A stretch of DNA of 64,000 bases, taken from contig WBVU01000008.1 of the NCBI GenBank assembly GCA_009192285.1, positions 1 to 64,000 of the forward strand, in the 5' to 3' direction. Source of the DNA: Morchella semilibera (taxonomy: Eukaryota > Ascomycota > Pezizomycetes > Pezizales > Morchellaceae). This document shows, piece after piece, positions 51,912 through 62,492 of the stretch. The translations under genes were made by a program, and so were the position numbers. Each line of letters starts with the position of its first letter. Position 1 is the stretch's first letter. A model generated the notes under the pieces. The model saw nothing but the letters and a program-made list of their open reading frames with translations. It did no database searches and was not told where the DNA came from.

Positions 51912-54143
51912 CCCTTGGACGGATGAAACTTGTAAATTCGCGACCCGGACCGTGCCCCACTTGGAGCACTTGTTCTAACTACTTTTGGTAATCACATGAT
52001 ATCAGATTCTAGTCCGTTGGGTTGAAGAATACTGGTTTATTTGAGGGATCCGGAGCGTGGATCATTAACTTTATGGTATTCTACAAAGCAGGTCCGACAC
52101 AAAACGAAAGAGCAGAGTTGACAAAAGAAATATGATGTGGGAGCACGCTTTCCCTTTAATCCCTCTTTTCTAAATTTTAATCTGCAGCGGTCACACTCTC
52201 TTCTCTTTGCAAGCCGGAGTTTGGTGTGTGTAAGGACAACAGCCGGGCCCGCTTCTGTTTTACTTATGGTAGGAGGTGGAAGGTCAAGTACACCATATGT
52301 CTTACTGTAGCGAATACCAGTAGTCTTCCTATGATAGCGACGTGTTGGGCGGTTTGGCTTAGCCCAACGTCCTAGCAATTGACTAGCCAACATAAGCCGG
52401 AAATCTTTATGTGTTGGTAATGTTTTTTCTATTCTTGATAGGCGGTATAGGATAAAACAATTCACAGTAATGGTATCCAGAAACCAAAAAAAGAATGGTA
52501 GCCAGTTGCGTCTTGCGGCCCGGGTCAATTGAGTGAAAAAATAACTACGGTATTGATCGGCAATGTCAACCCCACCTTTATGGAGGTTGTAGTCATCAAT
52601 TATAGCCGGAATTGGTATATTAATCGTATGTTTATCTTGAAAAGCTGGTTTGATCAAGCGACCGCTGGTACTTGTGATCCGGGGTTGTTTTCTGATTCGA
52701 TGAACTTTTTCTAGAAGATCGTGAATAGTTGATAGCATATGAACGTGGTTGTTATCCTGCCATTGCATCGCGAGAACCATTCCATTACTACCAGTAACTG
52801 CACCACCAGATACTGTATTCCACGGTATGTCTTTGGCCGAATTATTGAGGTCAATCGGAAATCGTCCTTCTTGTACTCTGGCTGTTCCACATGCACCAAT
52901 CCTTAAGTTCTCATGCAGTTTCATGTACAATTGAACAGTACTAAAGAGATTATCCATGAATATAACAAAGTCGGAGGTATGGTACGGAAGTGACTGCTCA
53001 GCAAGCTGATAAACTACCGCAACAGTAGGTGCTGTAATACCGATGTTGTCCCGATAAGTTGTAGAAAGCTCTGCAATCCCTTTGACTCGAGAATGAAATC
53101 GCCAGTTCATTGTATAACCATGATCGCATATAGCAAATACTTTATAGCCTTCAGTAATTGGCTTATTAGGCATGCGTACTGTATGTTTACTTCTTCCACC
53201 AAATCGTATCATCATCTCATCGACTGTTACTGTAGTAGAAGGATGATAGTATTTCAAACAACTGTCCCGTAGTTTGCTGCTAAGTGGTTCAAGTTTATTC
53301 CACCAATCGGTTGTACTACTAGTACTCTTGGTTGAGGAAAAACCTTCATCGTTCACGATATGGTCTGATACGGGAGACAGGTGTAAGTAGCGTTTGATTT
53401 GAAAAAACCGATTATTCGACATTGCGTTGGAAATAGGTTCCCTCCACAAGTATCGTGACTGTGATAGCCGTCCACCAACATGTAATTTCATTCCGGCACT
53501 TCTTCTCCATATATCTGAAGGGGTTTTGCATCGGAAAACTCCCATAGCAATCAAGATTGCCAGAAACACTCGTAGTTCTGAGGCAGTCACAGGTCTCCAC
53601 CTCCTCCCGTACCTAACTTGACCTATTCCATCTGTAACTTGGGCCGCACCCTTTAGAATTGCATAGGCGTTGGTATTTATTACTATTGATTCCATAACCT
53701 CCTCGCTCCAGAAGAGCTGAAAGATCTCACTCGCATCCAAACCCTATTGAATTATTAGTTTCCCTTTTCTAAAAACCGGAATTATTCAATAATTACCTCT
53801 TCAATTAATGCCTCAGCTTCATGATAGCTCCGTGGTAGAGGACAATAAATTGGCTCTTGTGCCTGTTGCGCAGCACTATCTCTCAGAGCAGTTGTGGCCC
53901 CAGACATCCCTACTCTTTTTGCTGCACGCCGAGAGCCTCTTCTAACATCTTTTGATTTAGATGCCCGGCCCTGATGTAGTACGCCCAAAGGTTTTCTGAT
54001 GGTTGAATTCGGCATACTTCAGTAATGTAGCAAGCTTTCATGATCCGATCCACAGAAAGCTGTTGCCGTTTGCTAGTTGAAGTCCATCCAGCAGGGATGG
54101 CACGGTCCAGGTCGCGAATTTTCAAATTTCATCCGTCCAAGGG
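51912..54143 (-). mobile_element. piggyBac element, apparently complete
   Basis: About 2.23 kb. The left end TATCCCTTGGACGGATGAAA (from 51909) and the complement of the right end (to 54146) match in 47 of 50 positions. Matching continues through AAATTCGCGACC and GGACCGTGCC. The transposase gene fills the interior. I could not see the TTAA duplication expected for piggyBac (flanks TTAT and ATAC), so the exact termini are uncertain. A MITE with the same ends lies at 33593-33767. Confidence 0.85.
52037..54015 (-). CDS. piggyBac-type transposase, intact
   Basis: Two exons run on the minus strand: 54015-53797 (73 residues, basic and Ser-rich, starts MPNSTIRKPLG) and 53743-52037. The 53-bp intron is GTAATT...ACTAATAATTCAATAG, phase 0, and gives 641 residues. 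An in-frame stop lies just before the ATG. The DDE_Tnp_1_7 domain runs about 75-500, with catalytic Asp in TVDEMMIRFGGRSK (about 248), FMDNLFST (about 337) and HKGGVDIADQ (about 466). A C-terminal Cys-rich zinc-binding region (CDRCRLKF...CQLCSFVLCRTC..H) is complete. No stop or frameshift was seen, so it could be active. PiggyBac elements excise precisely, and catalysis is cut-and-paste. Confidence 0.95.
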
Positions 54144-54316
54144 ATACAATTGCTCAGAGTGGCAGATGGTGATTAGAGATGGAGGGCTTGGTTGGTGTGT
54201 GGCGGCGGAACCGGCAAACACATCTAATACACTCAGAAATTGAGCTTTGTGACCATCCGAAAAAGATCGATAGTATTTTTTGCCTGATTAGCCAAGCAAG
54301 ATGAGTACATACTTTA
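54144..54316. other. Short spacer
   Basis: 170 bp between the piggyBac element and copy B of the ~1-kb TA element. No feature was seen. Confidence 0.4.
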
Positions 54317-55400
54317 CCGCCCGTCCGCATATCTGTATGAGACTAAATAAGGGCTCGATAGCATATAAAAGCCTGGTATAACTCTCATATCAAGATAGGG
54401 CTTAATTGAACCTGGTTTGGAGATCATACTGATATTTGGCACATAATTATGGCCGAATAGGGCTCGATTAATAGTCTTTGGGGGAGAAACGTGAATATAG
54501 AAATAGGGATTAGGAAAATCCATAAGCTTTTGAGGGTTAGGGTTAGGACTTAGCAGATAACAAACACGCACGCCTTCCGTCTCTACACCTCCACACCTTC
54601 ACCTCTACACCTTCATCTCCACCTTTACACCTCCATCTCTACGGCTTCATTCTCACCTCTACGGCTTCATCTCTACGGCTTCATGTCTCTGCCTTCATCT
54701 ACGCCACCCCCGCTGCAAATTGACATCATTGTCCAGACATGACGCTACCCCGTGGAAGCCAGTGGATCCAGCGGAATCTATTACCTCGACTTTTCCCCTC
54801 CCCCCAATCAGGCAAATCTATTTGGACCACCCATAGCAATCCAAGTCCAGCTCGGCCTTCCAGCGCCAATCCAGAAAAAACGCAACGCTGATTACAACCG
54901 AGTCGAATCTAGCAGAAGTGAGCACCACCAATCCAAACGATTCAGCAGCATCCCCAAATGTGCGAATACCAGTGAATCCAACACTTCATCCAAACGGATT
55001 CAGTACCCTCGCACACTAGTAGCGAATGACAAGCAGGCACTGTAGTCAGTACGGCAGGCAGGCGGGCAGGTAAGGTCAGGTAGGAAAAGTTGCTGTATAG
55101 AGTAAATGGCATATTAATAGAGAAATAATTCAAGAGTTTAATTTGGCGAAATTCACCTATGGCTAGAAGGCGGTGTGAAATTACTGGCCTACCTGCGTAT
55201 CCAGACTTTTCAAAAACCGAATAAAAATAACACCTCTGTATCGGATTATAAAACATACTAAGGCTGAATACATATAACCCTTAAGGCAAACAGGGCGTTT
55301 CAAGGACCTTATAAAGGTTTTACGGGTTAATATCAAATAATGGTTAATTCGGACGTATGTAGGCATGGTATAATCCTCATACAGATATGCGGACGGGCGG
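54317..55400 (-). mobile_element. ~1-kb TA element, copy B
   Basis: A 1084-bp element has TA at 54315-54316 and 55401-55402. The ends are CCGCCCGTCCGCATATCTGT plus ATGAG. Oriented opposite to copy A (28834-29800). About 210 bp at one end differ from copy A at roughly three positions, and the centre has diverged, with CTCTACACCTTCATCTCCAC-type minisatellite repeats (54590-54720). It contains the telomere-like GGGTTAGGGTTAGG at 54533-54547, absent from copy A. No transposase was seen. Confidence 0.9.
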
Positions 55401-55439
55401 TAGTGTAATAAGAAGATAGCATTTCTTCCCTCAAATGCA

Positions 55440-55585
55440 TGACCAGGAGTGGTGTAGACCGCTTCGAGTATACCTAGAATTTGTGCTACCTTGTGAAGGG
55501 TAAATGTCTGCATCCGGGAGAATTTTATCTCATAATCCTGTTGAGGAATGCCCTCGTATAATTCATCTACAGAATCTACACTCAT
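55440..55585 (-). CDS. Possible exon next to copy B (weak)
   Basis: On the minus strand an ATG in good context (AAAATG at 55585) starts MSVDSVDELYEGIPQQDYEI and stays open into the element end. In the rebuilt empty site a stop (CACTAA) follows at once, so the open frame may have been a short one or chance. No homology was recognised. Confidence 0.2.
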
Positions 55586-56044
55586 TTTCGCGGGACAGTG
55601 ATGCGCTAAGAACCATTTGTGATTTCAGTACTATATATTTCTATTTGCCACCCCACTCGCATATTGTCTCCTCGCCAGTCAACCACAAATGGTCATGATA
55701 TTAACTCAAAAATGACACTCCCGGCAACCATCATTGAGTCCGGCAAATTGTAGATTTCAGATATCGTTAGTTGGCAAGTACTCTCTCTTGCATTGGAAAA
55801 GTGTTAATATGCTAGCACCTTAGCTTGTTTAGTTTCGTCGTGTGATAGTATTGGTGACACATTTAGACTACGTCTTCAGCATTGTATAAACACAAAATAC
55901 TGTCGAGATTGTAGTGGGCACCCGCATCTCCGGGGTTGTTCGCACGTATAGATGAACATGCATAGGTATACTTTCTTTGCCCAGCCGCGGACCTTCGTAC
56001 CCGCCCACTACCGGAGGGGCTGGAGCTAAATCGTTCCGAGTTTT
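55586..56044. other. Interval without features
   Basis: No gene or repeat could be supported. Confidence 0.4.
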
Positions 56045-56292
56045 GGTAAGATTTTTGCGGATGTATGAATTAAGAACCCTCGGACGTCAGAGACGCTGCT
56101 AGCGGAGGTCGGGGGCTGTCGGGGAGCTGTCAGAGCCCACTTTACATACAAGGAATAAAGTTCCTTTTTAGCTCTCAACATGGGAACTAAGGTTCATTCT
56201 AACCCCGATATCATATTTCGGCCCTAACGTCACATTTTGGGACTCCGACATCACAATTCAGAGCCCGATATCACATTTCGGAGACCGACATG
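56045..56292 (-). repeat. Satellite-bearing dispersed repeat, copy 3
   Basis: In reverse orientation relative to copies 1 and 2, it has the satellite (56197-56292, units like GGCTCTGAATTGTGATGTCG), then GAATGAACCTTAGTTCCC, CTAAAAAGGAACTTTATTCC, GTATGTAAAG and CCCCGACAGCCCCCGACC. The order matches copy 1. Confidence 0.8.
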
Positions 56293-56754
56293 ATCGGGAC
56301 CGCGATTGACGCCGCGGTCAAGGCCGTCGGTGGCGGGCCCAGCGCGAGAGTAGGTAAAGCGTTAGGGCACAAGTCCAAGAACCAAAGGAAGTATGTACTG
56401 TAGTATCAAGGGCGCTGACTGGATACTAGGGAGGATAGTATCGCATGTTACAGGGTGTGATCTTGTGTCAGTGACGGCATAGGCGCAGAGTAGGGGCGGG
56501 AACATGGTTAGCGTCAGTTTTACGGGCTATCATGATTTCCTTCTTATCCTGGAATTAACAAGGTTTCTACTCTTTCTGTTTTGGTTAAATGATGGATGAT
56601 GAATGTTTCTGTGTTTCTGTTTTGTTAACTTATGGATTAGCAATGTTTCTGCGCGCGCTCACCCGAAATTAAGTTATTTTTTTGCATCCGAGACTTGAAT
56701 CCAGGCGTTGTTGAGATTATATATACCGGGAGTATATACATGCGGGGGCTTAAA
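56293..56754. other. Interval without features
   Basis: Short tandem-like GTTTCTGTTTTG near 56575-56625. No gene was found. Confidence 0.4.
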
Positions 56755-56762
56755 TGCTTGAA

Positions 56763-56989
56763 TAGTGATGCGTAGAGACAAGGGCGCTTGTCTGAACTAT
56801 CGATTGGTCTCAAGTCTCGAGACTTCGATGTCATGTATATATATGACTTTGATGCCAGAAAAGGCCCGCTGCTAGATTGACCCCAGCCTCAGCTCGGGAG
56901 TCAAATTGTGTCTCGAGACATCTATGACAGGTCTTGTTCTGCCCCGGGACATTGTCTCGAGATAACTTGTCTCGTGCCCATCACTCTTA
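56763..56989. mobile_element. hAT-type MITE with perfect 8-bp target duplication
   Basis: A 227-bp element is flanked by TGCTTGAA (56755-56762 and 56990-56997). The ends are TAGTGATGCGTAGAGACAAG and the complement TAAGAGTGATGGGCACGAGA, then CAAG. Repeated GTCTCGAGAC motifs lie inside. A single similar end lies at 34787. It is non-coding. Confidence 0.9.
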
Positions 56990-56997
56990 TGCTTGAA

Positions 56998-58240
56998 GAC
57001 TCCAATGATGTCATCTCACCCGTCCTGAACCTCAGGTTGATACTCCGCGCTCTCCACCATTATATATTTGGAATAGTGTTATAGGCGAGGTACTTATGAC
57101 GACATGCCCTTTGGAGCGTGGCCAACATGACACAAAAACGAAACGACCGTGGCGGTAAGAAAACGTGGCTCTGCACCAGGTTACCTTTATTACCCTCAAT
57201 AGATTTTCTCATGCTACAGGATATCCCTTGAACCGCCGGTAAATGCTGTCCCCCAGCTAAGGAATAGAACATATTACTATAACTCCTTGGCTAATTAATT
57301 GCCAAGTCTGTCAAAAGAGACCCCGGGCCCATCAGCGTAAAGGGTCTAATACTGGCACCTGTTAGCAGATCCTGACATTTGATAATTCATCCCCCATGCA
57401 AGCTTTCAATCTTTATCATTGGGGGCGGGTTTAACATGGACACCTTAAGGGATAGCCAGCTATATAGTTATATGGTAAAAGACTACAACTTCAAAATGTC
57501 AAGACCCTCCCCGTGGCCATGGCCAGGGGATCGTTTTCTTGGCATGCAACAGCCTTATCACATATGCGAATGCGGAGCCTCACGTCACTACACTGAGCTT
57601 GTGTATGTTTGGGTGAGGAGGTGGAGTGCTAATATTCCCTATACTTTCTGACAAATGTTATATCATCTTGTTGGAGGGGGTGGTGGGATATATGGTGGTG
57701 TGGTTTGGAGTCGCAAAGCTTGATGAAGTATTTAATTCCAAAGGTTGAGCAATAATTACTTGTATGGATGATATTAAGAGGTAGCGAGGTTCTGACCTCA
57801 CTCTCTCAACCAAGTATGATTTCTTAATAGCCAACTATGCAATGAGTCTTTGCCACCGGCCTATAATCGTCTCTACTGGTATCTTTATGTGGATTACTCC
57901 AATTAACACCTTCTGGTCAATCCAGATTCTCCCCTGATGCACCCACAGGTCTCTCTGACTCTTGCTGCAAACATCAGCATCCTCCCCCATCCATTTCCGG
58001 CGGCACTTTCCCGCAACTCATCCTTTGGCCTTGAGATACGGTACGCACGACCACACACCACACACCATGCAGCAGCAGCAGCGCCGGGCATGCACCGGGA
58101 GCTCAGCCTCGTGATGAGATGCCCACCCGTGATGTCGTCGGGGGCGCTGATGGTGCCATAAAGTCCCAGGGTAGGTAGAGAGATGTCGATGTTATGGATG
58201 TATTCACATAGAGTAGTAGTACTCTATCCGTTGATTCCTC
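56998..58240. other. Gene-poor interval
   Basis: A plus-strand frame (57379-57651) and others at 57903-58161 are short and without motif. No repeat was recognised before the C tract. Confidence 0.35.
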
Positions 58241-58243
58241 TGC

Positions 58244-58282
58244 CCCCCCCCCCCCCCCCCCCCCCCGCCACCCCCCCCCCCC

Positions 58283-58319
<37 letters not shown>

Positions 58320-58322
58320 ACC
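58244..58322 (-). repeat. Long C tract (G-rich on minus strand)
   Basis: About 80 bases are nearly pure C, interrupted only by GCCA and single A. The minus strand is therefore a long G tract able to form stacked G-quadruplexes. It lies about 90 bp left of the Pogo element. Such a tract is prone to length change and to sequencing error. Confidence 0.9.
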
Positions 58323-58415
58323 CCAAGCCTGGCACCAGCCCCCGCCACAATGTCACGCCTCATCTCCCCTACACACGAGCCGCTACCCGCACTCGACAAA
58401 TATCACGAGCAACTA

Positions 58416-60209
58416 CCGCAAAATCTCAGTTTATACGGACGGTTGCCAAGGGTTGGGCTTGCAGGTAATCAACCCTTTTGGCCAATAATTGTGTTGATCT
58501 TTGCGGCTGAAGTTGTGATGATATAGGAGTTGCGTGAGGTGTATTCCTAGCCTCTACAACAATCAACCCACGATACCCAACCATGATGTCCACTAAAGAT
58601 CCGCTGCAAAACCTTTCCAAAAGGGATAGAAAGAAGCCCGGCTCAAAGCCAAAACTCATCAGAGAGCGAATGCCACTTGATGTCTCAACCTTAAAACCTA
58701 CAAGGAAAGTGCGAAGAATGTACAGCCGTGAAACCAAAATCCGAGTTCTGAAATTTCACTTTCTTTATAAATTACCAGTGGAAGGAAGACTTGACCAGTA
58801 CCGGACGCCTACACTTGCGGAGACCTCTAACTATGTTTTTGATTCCTGAGAGTACCGTGCAACAATGGACCAAACAGGAAGGTACTATTATACAGCAACA
58901 CTCTGGCAGCTTTACAGCCGGTTCACAATCATTTGTTTGTAAATGGCCGGAAATGGAGGAGAAATTGTATAGTTTATTCTTAGCAAAGCGTGCTGAGGGA
59001 AAACTAGTGAGGAGAGGATGGTTTAGACGACATGCAAAAAGGCTATTTTTGGAGTCCTACCCAAATTCTTCCCTATTTGTTTTTTCCGCTGGTTGGTTCA
59101 ACAAATTTCTTGTCCGTCACTATATTTCAATCAGATTCACGACCAACAAAGCCCAAAAAATTCCTGATGATTACCGGAAATTGATTATCAACTGGTTAAG
59201 GTTCAACAGAAGGGTGTCACAGCCCCAGAACTTTTGGGAGAGAGTAGGACTCATGGGAGACATTGGGAGGTACCTCCTATCCAATATTGGTAATTTGGAC
59301 GAAACACCTATACCATTCGAATATCTTGACGGCAGAACCTACGATACAACTGGATTACGTACGATATGGGCAAAGACTGCTAAAAGTGGCTGGGATAAAC
59401 GGCAGGCTTCTCTAATCTTAATGGTATATGCAGACGGAATACCACGAGTAAAGCCTAAGATCGTCTTCCATGGAACTACAGGAGAGCAGATTCTTAAGAA
59501 GGAACAGCACCTATATGACCCAAGGGTGACGGTAGAGTTCAACAAAACTGCCTACAACAATGAAAAAATATTTATCAAACAAATCGAAGAAGAGATAGCT
59601 CCTGCCTTCGAAGGCCGTCCCTCCCTTTTTGCAGTAGATGCAGCTGCATTTCACAAAAGCGAAAATGTTCTAGCAGTATTTAAAAAATATTTAATCACCC
59701 CATCCATGATACCTAGCGGTTGTACCAGTCTTGTCCAACCTTTGGATATATCTATCAATTTCCCTTTTAAGGAAATGTTACGAGAATGTGTGGAGGAATA
59801 TATTGAAGAAGCAGAGAATAAGCCAGGTAGAAAAAGCAAGTGGAGTGTTGGGGATAGGCGTATCATGACAACTATTTGTGTTGGACGGATTTGGGAGAGA
59901 TTCTGTACAGAAAAAAAAGGGATCATAAAGCAGGCTTTCCGTAATGTGGGGTTATCCTTACCCTTAGATGGGAGTGGCGATCATGAGTTAAACATCAAAG
60001 GATTTACACACAAGGACTCGGAGTTGAGATGAGGAGACTGGTCAAAAGATTAATGATAGTTCTGTATTGGTAGAATCATGACTGTCCAGTGAGGCAGACG
60101 AACTGAGTCTCCTCAGTCTGTAGAATACCATTGAGTACGGGCCGGGTGGCTCTGTCTCACCTGCAAGCCCAACCCTTGGCAACCGTCCGTATAAACTGAG
60201 ATTTTGCGG
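58416..60209 (+). mobile_element. Fot1/Pogo element with perfect 51-bp inverted repeats
   Basis: A 1794-bp element is flanked by TA (58414-58415 and 60210-60211). Both ends begin CCGCAAAATCTCAGTTTATA and are identical over 51 of 51 bases (58416-58466 and 60159-60209). The transposase fills the centre. Perfect ends suggest recent insertion. The MITE at 5256-5401 has closely related ends. Confidence 0.97.
58583..60032 (+). pseudogene. Fot1/Pogo transposase with one frameshift
   Basis: It starts at the ATG at 58583 (MSTKDPLQNLSKRDRKKPG follows the first Met). A basic region and helix-turn-helix lead to ETSNYVF at 58840. There the T5 run at 58836-58840 shifts the frame by one: frame 1 stops at 58849, while frame 2 continues IPESTVQQWTK. 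The second part has a CENP-B-type helix-turn-helix (WFNKFLVRHYISIRFTTNKA) and the DDE domain: GNLDETPIP (first Asp), LFAVDAAAFHKS (second) and TSLVQPLDISIN (third). The last two are 36 residues apart (DD35D). The rest is clean to the stop at 60032. One base-call error or a single mutation would explain the break. Confidence 0.9.
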
Positions 60210-60211
60210 TA

Positions 60212-62472
60212 CCGCAACTCTTTGAGCCCCCAAAGACTTGATTCTTCCATACACACAACGGATACAACTGCGGCACTGGGGGGGTGGGGGGGGGGTACCG
60301 GTGTCGGCAATGTCTGAGGTGTGGTGCTGCCGGGCACAGGCTGGTCGCGCGTTGGTCTCTGTCTACTGCTGGGGGCTTGTGTGTTGAGGTTCCGGAGACT
60401 TGGGAATATGGGATGAATTCATGTTCTCAGGCAGGCAAGGCTATATGTGGCGGGTGAACTGATACGCGACAGATTAGCAGAACGGTGTCGGGGGATATGG
60501 GGGAGAGTGGGGTGTGGGACGATGGCACCCCTCGCGGACGTTATTTCTTGGGTGGAGAGCGGGCGGAAGGGCAGAGGTTGGTCGCTGGTTGCTGCAGAGC
60601 GGTGGGGGGATTTGAGGGGGGGGTAAAGTTCTGGACTTGGAGACTGGTGGGGGCGGGGGATTGCGGGAAGGGGGGGGGGGAGCAGCTATATAGGCTACGG
60701 CGGCGTGGAGTGCTAGATACGGCCGAGATTACTTTGGTGACTCCTCCTGCCTACCTGATCTTGGAATCTCCTCGTGGTCTTGAAGGTATCGGCCTCCCTA
60801 TTTAGCTTTTTCCCCTGCCGACCCTTGAAGTGAGGGATAAGAGGTTCGTTGTCTTGTTCTTTCCTTTCCCTCCCTTCACCATTAGTACTAACCAGCGGCA
60901 TCAATATCCTCGAATGTCAGTCTTACTTTGTTCGTAGATGACAGGTCGACTACCATAAACCTTACGCATATACACCAAACCAGTGTTACATACTATCCTA
61001 CTCCGCCTCGACCAGAGATCGCGATGACCACGATGAGTGAAACGACTTCTGGTTTTTGGCTACGGTAATTTCCGCTCAGGGTGGTGACATGGTGTGTTTG
61101 GAACTTTCTCCACCGAGTCTAGAGGAACCCATAGCAGCTTATTATCTCAGTTGGCGAGGCAAGAGATATACAAGCGGAAGTGCAGCACCATAACCAGGGG
61201 CTGCTTATTTGTCGCTTGTGGGTATGTTTCACTACCACGAGACGTCCCTTAATGTTTACAACGTTTACATGAGTCGGTTTGTTGCTACTTTCTTGGCTGC
61301 TCTATCCTGCAGACTTTGCCTGGCCTCCGGGTACAGTCTTGAGTGTTGTATGGCTTTCTCTGTCGGCCTTGTCCTAGACCTTTTGATAGGCCTGAGGTAG
61401 TCCCTCATCGGTTCCGGTGCCAGAACGATTTTCCCTACCGCCCTTGAAGGGAGATCGGACGGCCCTAGAGCGGACGTCCACCACCTGGCTCTATAGTTCC
61501 GCCCTGTTGATACTTCTTCTGGGAATTTGGGACGGATCGCACGCCAATATCTCATCTACCACCGGGGCGGCTTCTGAATAGGGTTATTAGATAAGGAGCG
61601 TTCGACGCCGGGATAGATTAAGTCCGTTTATAAGTGGGGATGAGGTTGCGGGAAGAAGTACGGAGCGATGGTCAATCTCAATTATACGTTAGAGTGATAA
61701 ATGTTACGCAGGTAGTTAGTCTATAGCTTCTTTAGGTACCCCAAATTTGACTACACCCCCTATGTTGACCACACCCCCATCAAAAGCTTTAGTTACCGGT
61801 TTCCGGAAAGATATTGTTTGGGTTTCTATTTGGGTTTGTCACGCGGAGTGTTGATGAGTCTTCGTCCTGGGTACAGGCGACTCTCGTTATAGTGATACGT
61901 GATACTCGCTTTATAAAGATAACACTTGCCAGTCCCAACAGTATGCAGTCTTAATGATATCTTGATGAAATGATATCATTAGGTATTTAGTGAAAGTTTG
62001 TACGGGTATCTTTATATCAAGAGAACAAAAACCTAGCAAGAAAGTGAAAATGATTAAGGAAGAGTAAAAAGGTAGCGTTTTTTTGAAGCTGGGAATTTCT
62101 GAGCGGGTGAACGTTTTGCTGGGATAATAAAATAGTTTTACGGTAAAGGACTAGGATAAACACGCAGACAGCCGAGCGGGCAGGCGTGTGGGCATATATG
62201 TACATCACCTACACATATAACCCTCAAGATTTGGCCATATATCATAAGGTTTATTAAAGGAGTCTCAAAGTCCAAGAATAACCACCCCCACAAAACATGT
62301 GCCAAGACCTGATATTTGTAGGGGCCTAGCAAAACCCGCCCAGGTCCCGCGAGCTTAGATTTCAGAGCGATGTAGATCCTCAAAGGATTGATAAAAGGGG
62401 GTATAACTTGAAGTATATCTTTTAGTTAAAGGATGGGTAAGCTCTCCTTCGTGACGCAAAAAAGTAGTACAC
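60212..62472. other. Gene-poor interval
   Basis: G runs near 60269-60295 and 60668-60680. Frames at 60485-60805 (plus, Gly-rich), 61209-61555 and 62138-62383 lack motifs. No inverted repeat was recognised. Confidence 0.4.
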
Positions 62473-62492
62473 AGGGTCAGGGTTAGGGTTAG
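62473..62492 (+). repeat. Interstitial telomere-like repeat
   Basis: AGGGTCAGGGTTAGGGTTAG contains about three TTAGGG-type units with one TCAGGG variant. Confidence 0.8.

Noticed and set aside
53910-54125. Alternative N-terminus for the piggyBac transposase
   Set aside because: It is in a different frame from exon 1, and a stop lies directly before the ATG at 54015 in the correct frame.
55440-55585. Host gene disrupted by copy B
   Set aside because: Rebuilding the empty site puts a stop immediately after the junction, so the insertion cannot be shown to interrupt a longer coding sequence; listed only as a weak exon.
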